This document shows, piece by piece, positions 48,031 to 57,354 of a stretch of 64,000 nucleotides of DNA; within the stretch, counting starts at the first letter, position 1; each line of letters starts with the position of its first letter. The position numbers were made by a program, and so were the translations under genes. The stretch covers positions 11,222,001 through 11,286,000 of the forward strand of contig CM038919.1 of NCBI GenBank assembly GCA_021904315.1. Direction: 5' to 3'. The DNA comes from Sphagnum magellanicum (Eukaryota > Streptophyta > Sphagnopsida > Sphagnales > Sphagnaceae). Under the pieces are notes generated by a model. The model was not told the origin of the DNA. It searched no databases and saw nothing but the letters and a program-made list of their open reading frames with translations.

Positions 48031-49561
48031 TTAGCAATCTACAATCTCGTGTTTAGCTCGGTACGCAGCAGCTGCATTTGCAGCCTTTGTTGCATGACGA
48101 GCAGTGTATAAATGCCGACGTTGCATTTCCACTTGAACTGCAGTTGTCACAAACTCTTCCTGTGTTTGGCCCTGAACCTTATAAACACCCAAAAACCACC
48201 AAGTTAAACCCTAACACACCTTGGATGAAATGCAATAAAAAAATAATAAACATTACTTATGATTGTTTCTTACCTTCCATGAATCATTCTAGATTCATGA
48301 AAATCCAAACCAGCTGCCAACTGTTTTCTCCGACTTGTTTTATTGGACTCTCGATCCCAATATTTGGCATCCCATGCCGTCTTGAGTTGCCGTGCATATG
48401 CGCAACGGGTGGATCGAATAATCCCTTGTAAGTCTTCATCTTTCTCCATTCGCGATGCTGCATCTCGAGGCACACTGCCCACACCCCAAGCAATAAGCCC
48501 CAACACTTTCAAAAGTTGCTCTGAAGCTAATTTCACCAAACCTGGTTTTGGGAATGGTGGACACTGTTTTGCAACAGCTACTAGGTTTTCCCATTCGCGT
48601 TGTGCTTTGGCACGAGCGCGACTAGCCACCTTTTGATCGTTCCGTCTCTGCACAGCCATCGCATTTCCCAAGATGCAAGCATTCATCTTGGCATAGTCCT
48701 GATGTCAAGGACCTCCTGCAGCAGTTGAAGGCCTCCCAGGTTTGGACTTTTCAGCCACCAAGCCATGCACCTCCTTCAAGTGTTTGGTCAACAGCCATTT
48801 CGCACAATATGCAACAGTGAAATTGCCAACTTTGCACTTCCATTTGGAACCAACATGCGTCCATTCCTTGTCCTTCCGAGCCAAATTAGGTGGACAAAGA
48901 AGTGCAAGTGGCTGAGCTGCCTGATCAGATTCAACTTCCGGACCTAAGCCAAAAAAATAAAGATAAAAAAACAGAATGTAGATATTACAAATCATAAAAT
49001 CACACAATCACATACTACTCCTATAAACATGAATTGTTTTCAGGTATTGCATAAAAAAAATTTCACAAAAAAAATCCCGCACCTTCCAACAAATGATGAA
49101 AGGTGCGGATATAATTAAACTTCAAGAAACTTGTACAATTTTCTTAATCTGTATTTAATCTGATGTCCACAAATTCTAAAACAATCTATACCAATGTTAT
49201 TTTTATGTTTCAATTGTGATAGAGCACCATTTTGCTCATCAATTTCCTCATCTGATGCAACATCTTGTTCACTAATTGCTTCATCTGATGCAACATTTTG
49301 CTGAATAATTATCGCATCTGATGCAACAATATTTTTCTTCACAATTGTTGCATCTAATGCAGCAACATGTGACTCAACAACTCCCTCATCTCCTCCAGCA
49401 ACATATGGCAAAAGAATCATCACATCTGCCACAGCAACACTTGGAAGAATCGCCTCATCTGATGCAACATCTTGCATATTGACCTCCAGCTCACCACCAC
49501 CGCTTTTCCTGAGTCTTCTTCTCTTACCCATTCCAACTTCCAACCCTAAACAAAAGACCAC
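48031..49561 (-). pseudogene. broken multi-exon gene with a zinc-finger-like domain, unrecognised family
   Basis: Three coding pieces lie on the minus strand. The first (49561-49115) is a short basic start (MGKRRRLRKSGGG) followed by acidic repeats VASDEAI. The second starts about 48951, after acceptor GGCTTAG. It has WKCKVGNFTVAYCAKWLLTK and HLKEVHG, a C2H2-like finger with one Cys apparently lost, then GRPSTAAGGP, a TGA at 48705-48703, and in the same frame HQDYAKMNACILGNAM and later SRARAKAQREWENL to a GGAAG|GTAAGA donor near 48273. The third (48171-48031) reads EEFVTTAVQVEMQRRH and ends at TAA 48031. The second-to-third junction is out of phase. I recall similar low-copy repeat proteins in plant genomes but no function. 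Confidence 0.55.
49225..49465 (-). repeat. coding tandem repeat of about 33 bp (VASDEAI theme)
   Basis: GATGCAACATCTTGTTC and TTCATCTGATGCAACA on the plus strand recur about every 33 bases. On the minus strand they encode VASDEAI, VASDAIII, VASDEAISEQ and VASDEEIDEQ, an acidic 11-residue repeat. Confidence 0.7.
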
Positions 49562-49659
49562 TAGTTATTGTTAAATGTTAATTCTAATCAGCTAAACCAA
49601 AGCAAAATAAAAAATATTGAGGATGGGGCAAAAGGTTTAGGGTTCTTCTTTTTCTTCTA

Positions 49660-50215
49660 CTACAAAAGACGCTCCGGAGCTTGCTGCGTTGCAGGGTTTA
49701 GTTGCAGCAAGCTCCGGAGTCGGACAAGCTTCGGAGTTTGCTGTGTTGCAGCAGCAAGCTCTCACGTTCCGGAGCTTGCTGTTGCAACGCAGCAAGCCGG
49801 AGCTAGAGAAGCTTCGGAGCTTGCTACGTTGCAGCAGCAAGCAAGTTCCGGAGCTTGCTGCGTTGCAACAACAAGCAAGCTCCGGAGCTTGCTGCGTTGC
49901 AGCAACAAGCAAGCTCGCTCTGGAGCTGGAGATCCTCCGGAGCTTGCTGCGTTGCAGCAGCAAGCAAGCTCCGAAGCTTCCGGAGCTTCCGGAGCTTGCT
50001 GCGTTCCAGCAGCAAGCAAGCTCCAGAGCTCGCGTTGCAACACAAGCTCTGGAGCTCTCCGGAGCTCGGAGCTTGCTGGCCGAGCAGCAGGCTCCGGAGG
50101 TCTCCGGAGCTCGTGTTGCAACGCAAGCTTTGGAGCTCTCCGGAGCTCGGAGCTTGCTGGCCGAGTAGCAGGCTCCGGAGGTCTCCGAAGCTCGGAGCTT
50201 TCTAAGGATGTTTAG
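49660..50215. repeat. GC-rich palindromic satellite, block 1
   Basis: Built from CTCCGGAGCTTGCTGC, GTTGCAGCAGCAAGC and their complements. GCAAGCTCCGGAGCTTGC (49875-49892) is a perfect 18-bp palindrome, and several others overlap. An 81-bp unit with AGCTCTCCGGAGCTCGGAGC and TTGCTGGCCGAGCAGCAGG is tandemly duplicated at 50027-50188. Because the unit is nearly self-complementary and lacks stops, five or six frames stay open. These open frames are not evidence of a gene. Confidence 0.88.
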
Positions 50216-50329
50216 ATGAGGAGAAAGGTTTCAAACTAATTATGCAGAACATTCTTGTAATGAAATTTAGATATGTTCAGAAGAATTGAGGACATTATAC
50301 TTACAAATCAAGTCAACCTGAAAGAAATG

Positions 50330-50800
50330 AGAGCTCCGGAGAAATGCAAGCTCCGAGCAGCAAGCTTCGGAGCTCGGAGCTTGGTTGTTACAAGGTCAGA
50401 GCTCGGAGCTTGCTTACTGTGAGCTCGGAGCTTGCTGCGAGCTCATAGCTTGCTGCAACAAGCTCCGGAGCTCGGAGCTTGCTTGCTGCAAGCTCCGGAG
50501 CTCGAAGCTTGCTGCAGCAAGCTCCGAGCAGCAAGCTCTGGAGCTCGGAGCTTGCTGCAGCAAGCTCCTAGCAGCAAGCTCTGGAGCTCGGAGCTTGCTG
50601 CAGCAAGCTCCAAGCAGCAAGCTTCGGAGCTCGGAGCTTGCTTGCTGCGAGCTCGGAGCTTGCTGTAGCAAGCTCCGGACCTATCCGGAGCTCGGCAAGC
50701 TCCGGAGCTCTCCGGGGCTTGGAGCTTGCTGCATGAAAGAAATGCAAGCTCCAAAGAAGCTCCGAAGCTCCGAAGCTTGCGTTGCAGCAAGCTCCGAGTA
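50330..50800. repeat. GC-rich palindromic satellite, block 2
   Basis: GAGCTCGGAGCTTGCTGC, AGCAAGCTCCGAGCAGCA and AGCTCTGGAGCTCGGAGC alternate, giving many potential stem-loops (CTTGCTGCAGCAAG is one exact palindrome). It is separated from block 1 by about 115 bp of ordinary sequence. Confidence 0.85.
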
Positions 50801-50828
50801 GCAAGCTCCACGGCACAAAAAAGAAGAA

Positions 50829-50849
50829 GAAGGCGATGGCATCGCCTTC
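50829..50849. repeat. perfect short palindrome with flanking GAA/TTC tracts
   Basis: AAGGCGATGGCATCGCCTT lies inside G...C, making 10-bp arms around a single base. GAAGAAGAA precedes it and TCTTCTTCTT follows, extending the potential stem with a small bulge. Confidence 0.7.
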
Positions 50850-52040
50850 CTCTTCTTCTTCTTTTCTTGCAACACAAAGAAGAAGCAACACAAAGAGAAA
50901 TGCTTACCTGGGTCCTGCGTGGGTCCAGCTGCAGTCGCTCCAAGCTCCAAGCTCGTTCCAAATTCCAAGCTCGCTCCCGCTCAACGTCTCTGGAGCCAGG
51001 AGCTCTGGCCATGGAGTGAGGGGGAGGGGTTGGTAGGTGATAGGTAGGAGGGGGGAGGTAGGTGGTAGGTAGGACGGGGGAAAATTTTGGGGTAGAGAAG
51101 AGGTGGAAAAAAAAAAAAAAATCGGGCAGGGAGGATGGGATTTTCGTCCATCCAGAAAACGGCCTCAACGGGCTCATCCGCAACTGGTGCATTGGTGGGT
51201 GCTAATTCACTCCAGCCGGAAGGGGGTTCGTTGGGGGCAAAACATGTCCTGGCAGGTACTTTTGTACCCAACGCATTCATTTCCTTTGGCCTGTTTAATA
51301 TTTTCCCCACACGGCTCCACATCCAGAGCGCCGGTCGTTGCGTTGAACAAGAAGCCCCATTAGCAAAAGGACCCATAGCCAACTCCTACGCCTTCAAAGG
51401 GGAAGAACACAAAAATGACCAAAGGCTAGGATGTCACATGGATGTCCACCATAACCTACTAACAAAAGCCGCCGTCACCTATTGATGCCTCCACAAGTCC
51501 CGACACTTCCATCGCCTGCCGCAACCTGGTGATGCCATTGTAAGTGTCAAAGTTGCCATCGCTTGAGTGGTGACAGCGAAAAGTGCACCCGCTGCTTGGG
51601 CAAGTCACAGAGCTAAAAGAAGACCAACCGTTAGACGCGCACACCCTTGGAGGCTCCTCCAAAAAAAATGCTGAATGCCACCTCCAAGGTCTTCTCAATG
51701 CTTCGTTTCTTAACGTCATTTGGAGTCTTTTTAATCCTTAATTGGCCCTGTATGCAATATATTTTTTAAGACAATTCATGTGGGTAATGGCAGTAATCCC
51801 TGTCAAATATGGAGGTGTAAAAGAACTATCCGTCGATTCTTCAAAATCGAATGGCCACGAATTAATTCGTGGACTAATTTATTGCTTTTTTTGGTTTTCT
51901 GAATGATTATTCGTTGATTTCTCATTTGACTATCTGCAGAATACGGACAGTATCCGCATGTACGGTCACGATCTTGATTCGTTTGTAAAATACTGAATTT
52001 GAACCGTCGGATGCAGTTCCGCGTGCGGGTGGTCTGCGGT
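50850..52040. other. intergenic, transposon-derived; no gene seen
   Basis: Includes a GGTAGGTGATAGGTAGG-type simple repeat (51030-51080), an A-run (51107-51121) and the dispersed module at 51185-51306. The sequence is more GC-rich toward 52 kb, where the deubiquitinase gene begins. Confidence 0.45.
51185..51306 (-). repeat. dispersed module with GGTACTTTTGTACC, most complete copy
   Basis: CAACTGGTGCATTGGTGGG and TAATTCACTCC, then GGTACTTTTGTACC (51255-51268), then CATTCATTTCCTTTGGCC and TGTTTAATATTTTCC (51274-51306). Parts of it match 43428-43468 (first block, inverted), 15511-15566 (second and third blocks, inverted) and 30693-30745. Confidence 0.65.
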
Positions 52041-52484
52041 CAGTTTCGATGCATCCCCGGTGCGCTATTCGCAACCGCGCGGTCACGAGGATGGACCGCG
52101 CAAACTCCCTGACGGTCGCCCTCGTCGTTTCCACCCGTCCATGGCTGCTGCTGCTTCGCAGCAGCGGAGAAGGGTTTTCTCCTTCTGCCGTCGTCGCCTT
52201 GCGGGGCCCCGATCCGTCGCTGAGGGGCACGGATGGATGCGATTCTTGTGCGAGTGTATCGGCAAGGTCGCCACGTTCTCGTAGAAGGAATTTGAAAACA
52301 AGGGGACGCGATTTGAAACCGGGAGCTTTGTTTTAGGGTTTGAGGAACTTGCCGGTTGAAGAAAGAGGAAAAAAACGGTGTAGGAGACGGACGGAAGAAG
52401 GAAGGAGTTGGGGGAGAGGGAATGGCAAACTTCTAGAGAAGGGTCAGGGCGGTTTGGTTGCGGGGGGCGGGAGGGAGAAGGGAT
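52041..52484 (+). promoter_or_regulatory. GC-rich promoter and 5' leader region of the deubiquitinase gene
   Basis: A CpG-rich stretch (CGCGCGGTCACGAGG near 52075; GTCGTCGCC near 52190) precedes the start codon, unlike the AT-rich surroundings. This is typical of the leader of an expressed plant gene. No TATA box or initiation site can be fixed. Open frames here (52049-52336) are not supported as proteins. Confidence 0.45.
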
Positions 52485-55400
52485 ATGGGCAAAAAGCAGA
52501 AGAGGAAGCGGACGGTCGGGTTATCGAAATCGTCACCAAGAGCAGGAGGGTCGACCATAGCTGCTATCAAAGGCGTGGAGCCAGCATTTACGTTGGAGGG
52601 AAGGACGGGGAAACGCGTAGGCGCGGAAAATGATGTAGTTAGTGGAGCCGTGAGCATGGAAGAGCTAGGTTCGATCCGGTGCAAGCACGTGGAAAGTGGA
52701 GTGAATCTGGAGAAGCTGAGAACGCAGCTTGCGAGAGGAGGATTGGTGTCACAGTGCCATGATTGTAGCCAGGTTGTGTTGCCGACTGGAAGGGACAAGG
52801 CAGGGAGAGCAAAGGTAGTGAAGAGGAAAGGACCTGGGCCGTCGGCTGGGGATGGAAGCGGTGGCCAGAAGCTCTGGATTTGTCTGGCATGTGGTTTCAT
52901 CAATTGCGGCGGCAGTCTGTTGTCCACACGAACATCGCAGCAATCAGGTGATGGTGAAGAGATCGTCAAGATGGAGACAGTGACGATGCAGTACATGGGA
53001 TTGTCCCATGCAAAGCAGCATTCAAGGCAGCGGGAGCCATCACATCCGCTGGCCATGGAATGGGGCGAGGATCTGACCTGCTGGTGCTTCGTTTGTGACG
53101 TGGAAGTGGATTACAACAGTGAACCCTCTGCTCCGAATTTGGCATCAGAGGGACAGGACATGGCCTCATCCAAGCTGAAATTGCTGCAGCAGGCAGCAAA
53201 GTTGGTGGAAGACAAGCTCCAAGAAACAAAAAACCTGAAGATAGATGCAGCTACGACTACCAATGACAATCAGGGAAGTGAATCTAAAGTTGATGAGCCT
53301 GCCAAAGTTAGCAGCAGTAATTCTATTGAAGCAGAAGTAAAGCCTGTGAAAGAGCGGTGTGTAATTAAGGGTTTGATGAATCTTGGCAACACTTGCTTTT
53401 TCAATTCAGTTATGCAAAATTTGCTAGGCGTAGATATGCTTTGGGAGCATTTCAGTGTGGGGGGCTCTGTACAAGAAGGTCCCTTAACAACAGCTCTCAG
53501 AAAGTTTTTCCAAGAGATAGATCCTAAGAGTGATGAATCCTCTGATTTTAGAATCCATGATGCAGGGGCATCAAGCTCTTTTAGAAGGACTACAAGAGCC
53601 CGCTCATTCAGTAGTAATATAGGAAACACTTACACTCCTAGAGATCTGTTTGGTGCTATCTGCATGAAGGCTCCTCGATTCAAGGGTTTCCAACAGCAAG
53701 ACAGTCATGAGTTGCTCCGATGTTTGCTGGATGGCTTGCATACTGAAGAAGAGACCATGTGGAAGGTGGCAGAACCTGGAAGAAATGGGGAAGTGATTGA
53801 GTGGGCAATGGATGTGGAGCCAGATGTGCTTCGTTCTGAGAGAGGAGGAAGGTCAAAACTGCAAGGTGTGAAGACTGAAGATGGGGAGGGTGAGAGCATG
53901 AAGAAAAAACGGGAAACCTTCGTGGAGAAGATATTTGGTGGACAGCTCTCAAGCACTGTGAGGTGCTGCTTGTGTGGGCATTCATCAGTGGTGTATGAGC
54001 CTTTTCTTGACTTATCTCTTCCTATACCCTCAAAGCAACCCAACAAGAAATCTGGTGTGCGCAAGGACCAGGCACGAGTGTCTTCTGTACTGCAGAGTCA
54101 AAGACTGCAGGCATTAGGGAAAGGAGCCAAGGGTCTTGAACCACTAGACCAGCCAAAGACATCCACCATGTCAGCAGATGCAAATTCTTGGGGTTCTGGG
54201 GAAACAGACCAAGCCTCTCAGTCGGTCACTCAAGGAGTGATTTGTCTTCCATATGATTCCAGTTTCAGGAATGGAAGCTCCCCATATGGACAAGATGATG
54301 GTAATAATGATGCCAGTTCTCTCAAGCCAGAGAATTTATCTTCAAAGGAAGGGGCGAGATCCAGTCTTGCTGACAATCAGGCAGCTCAAACAATCCTCCC
54401 ACCTGTTATGTGCCTCCCTTATGTTGCCACAGACAGCAGCAGGAGTTCCACACTGGTGGAGGATCTGGACAAAGAGTTTGCATGGATGGACTACACAGAA
54501 GATGTTGTGGAGACAAGTTCCCATGTGCCCACTGGTATTATTGTGCATGGTGGGTCATCTGTGGCCACTGACAAACTTTTGACTGCTGTCCCTGAAGCTC
54601 AACAATCTGCAGATAAAGGGCAGCAAACACTTGATGCTGGTAAGGAGTGTTCAATGGTTCTGAAATGTTTGTCAAGTGGGCACCAGACCTTTGGCAACTT
54701 TGATGACATTGGATATTTGACAGGTGCTCCATATGGGTCTGCTGAAGAATCTTGTGGCATGGATGAGATTGATGGGTCTGCAAGTGTTGGAGATCCGGTT
54801 TTTTTTGGACCAAGCCCTTGCCCTACCACTGAGGCTACTGATGTTTGGACCAGAGTTGATGAGGGAGAGGGGCAGCAGCAGCAGAAATTTGAGATGCTAA
54901 CTTCAGAATCACTGCCTCTGTCGTCAGAAAAGAGCAATGATACACTGCCAGCAGTGGCAGGGGAAGGAACTAATTCAGCAGCAGGCACCTGCAAGCAGAA
55001 GGAAGGGGGTTTAACTAGTATGCAGTTGCATTCGAAGGCTGCAGGGAGTGAAATTGGTAAAAATTCCCATGGTGAAAGTGTGTTGGCAACAAATGTGGCT
55101 TCTGAAAAGGATCACACTGATTTTGATGGGGTAGCAGACCTTTTTGAGGACAGTTATGTGGAAGAAAAAGAGGATGGCAGACAGGCAGAAAGCACAAGGC
55201 AGGAATCTAGTAGCTCATTAATTCAGATGGATGGTTTCAGTAGTGTCTCAGACTCAAGGAACACAGGGAGCACCAGGGTGAAGAGAGATGAGTTTTACTT
55301 TGCTGGAAATGGTGGTGTTCTAGGGCTGAAGGAGGATAATGAAAGGGAAGAAGATGCATCCTTTCCCATGTCACTGGAAGGATGTCTATTAGCCTTTACC

Positions 55401-57354
55401 AAGCCAGAGCTTCTTTCAGGAGAGAATGCTTGGGGATGTGAAAATTGTTCTCACCAGTTGCAAGAAAGAAAAGAGGCAGCTTCAAGTCTGAAGTCTCTAC
55501 ACACCCCAGAATTAGAGTCCAAAAGACAGGATGCTATGTCAGGATCTCAATTGCAAGCTAGTGGCAACACCCTTGCTAAGGGTATTGGGGCTGGTGTAAC
55601 TAAGACCAGTGAGGTACTTGATGGCAAGAATTTTGAAATGCAGATCCAAACAGAGGAGTTGCCCAAAGTGGAAGTGTCCTCAGGGAGCATAGGAGGCACT
55701 GAGCTTTCTGAGACTTCAAATTCCCTGGAAGATGCACTGAATGGTATGAATTTGGTTCCAGTGGATCTGGTTGAGAACAGGACGCATGGGAAAGGCAATG
55801 ACCACACAAGCAGGGAATCTTGGAAGGGAGAAGCAACAAGCTGTTTGAATACTAATGAAGTTGTACCTTGTGGAGAGAAAGATGTAAAGTTTGGAGTTAG
55901 AAAGTTAAAAGCTAATGGAGATCAGGAGAGACATTTGGGTAAGGCTGCTGTGAATGACTGGGAAGACTTAGCAGATTTGAATGTACCTAGCACATCTTCA
56001 GCTGGATTGATGTATGTTGAAAGTGGAAAGCCAAGTGTTTGTCAGCTTTTAACAGATTCACACTATCCAGCAGAGAATGGAGAAAACAATGCCTTAAGGA
56101 ATGGTGGAACTGATGAAATGGTGCAAGACTCTGAGATGAAAATTGGTCCTTTAAGATCAGGCAGCCAAGTGACTGGAGGAGCTGTTGCAGATGGTTATAC
56201 TCTATTTTCTGAGGATGGAAGGTCAAAAGTAGATGATACTGTTGAGCCAGCTGTAAAACAGAAGCAAGCGCAACCGAATCAAATGCAGCAAACAGGAAAT
56301 GATGGAGACTTTTACATCCCTGTGAAGATGGGGTTAGCATCTACAAGTAATTTGGAGTTAAGGAAGAATAGTAATGATCATGTGGGGGAAGCAGATGTTG
56401 AGCCAAAGTTGCCTTCTCTGTCATCTGGGTCATTAGAGGCGAATTCAAATGGTTTTGTGCAAGTTAGCACAATCAAAGCAGAGAACTTTTCAGGTACAGA
56501 TCAGTCAAGGAAAATGAATCTCCGACCACGGAGTGGCCTCTCAGCTCTTGCTGGAGACCTCAGTGCATTACATGATGGGCATGCAAAATTGCAGAAGGCA
56601 GGCAGATTGAAATCACAGAAGGCAGTGGAGGACCCACCAAAGAAGGTCATAGTGAAACGGGATGCAGAGAAAAGATTCCTCATCAATAAAGCACCACCAG
56701 TATTGACTGTGCATTTGAAAAGGTTTGCTCAAGATATGCGTGGCCGGCTGAGTAAGTTGGGTGGCCATGTGACATTCCATGAATGGCTGGATATAAGCCC
56801 ATTTATTGATCAAAGGTGGGTGTGTTTCTAAGTTCTACTAGAATCTTGTGGCTTTTCATTTGGTTTCTCTTAGTGCTGTAGCAACACTGTGCTTCTACAT
56901 GGTGGCTTAGTCCATCTTAATTCCATTTACAACTGTGTTGGGGCTCCAAAAGTAAGTCCATCAGCACCATGGACTGTGTGGTTTAGCTGGGTAGGGTGAA
57001 TATGATGGATGGTGCTGGCTGGTGTATCAACTTTTCAGTTGCATATTTCTGTATTAATGCAGTGTTTTTCTGTGTGGTTGCAGAAGCTCTGATAAAGGAG
57101 TTTACAGGTATCGTTTGATTGGTATTGTTGAACATTCAGGGACAATGCGTGGGGGACACTATGTTGCATATGTGCGAGGTCCTGTCAGTGGTGAGAATAG
57201 GTCAGAAGATGTAAACCCAGGATCACACACCTGGTTCTACATCAGTGATTCTCATGTTCGACAAACTTCTTTGGAATCTGTCTTGCAATCTGAGGCCTAT
57301 CTCCTTTTCTATGAGAAATGTAGGATCAAAGATGCAGGTTGTGATTCATTCTAG
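52485..57354 (+). CDS. UBP2: ubiquitin-specific protease, UBP1/UBP2 class
   Basis: A deubiquitinating cysteine protease of peptidase family C19 that removes ubiquitin from proteins. The start is ATG 52485 (MGKKQKRKR), matching the basic start of Arabidopsis UBP1/UBP2. Exon 1 is 52485-56815 (AAAG|GTGGGT); exon 2 is 57084-57354 after TGCAG; the product is 1533 aa. A ZnF-UBP domain with many Cys/His lies at residues 66 to about 220 (C66, H68, [13 protein letters not shown]). The Cys box [20 protein letters not shown] has the nucleophile C304. [10 protein letters not shown] follows, and zinc pairs C494/C497 and C985/C988 lie in the fingers region. The His box [16 protein letters not shown] has H1469, and WFYISDSHV supplies the likely third residue. 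The Arabidopsis homologues are about 960-1080 aa; the excess is Ser/Glu-rich insertions between the Cys and His boxes. Intact. Confidence 0.95.
56816..57083 (+). other. intron of the deubiquitinase gene
   Basis: GTGGGT donor and GTGGTTGCAG acceptor, 268 bp. Joining gives [20 protein letters not shown] in frame, just before the catalytic His box. Reading through would end the protein five residues later without the His box. Confidence 0.9.

Noticed and set aside
48031-48171. Alternative frame with many Cys (CSSCNKGC, CSCC)
   Set aside because: Attractive as a zinc motif, but the EEFVTTAVQVEMQRRH frame starts cleanly at the acceptor and has ordinary composition. The Cys frame is probably chance from GCTGCA-rich DNA.
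49568-50215. A 215-residue open frame and many overlapping ones on both strands
   Set aside because: They arise because the palindromic satellite lacks stop codons in most frames. The products are Ser/Leu/Ala/Cys repeats with no domain.
50443-51192. A 249-residue minus-strand open frame
   Set aside because: It runs through satellite block 2 and a poly-T stretch; low-complexity product, no splice or family support.
52433-56813. Numerous antisense and alternative-frame open frames across the deubiquitinase gene
   Set aside because: Shadows of the real 1533-residue frame, which has conserved motifs throughout.
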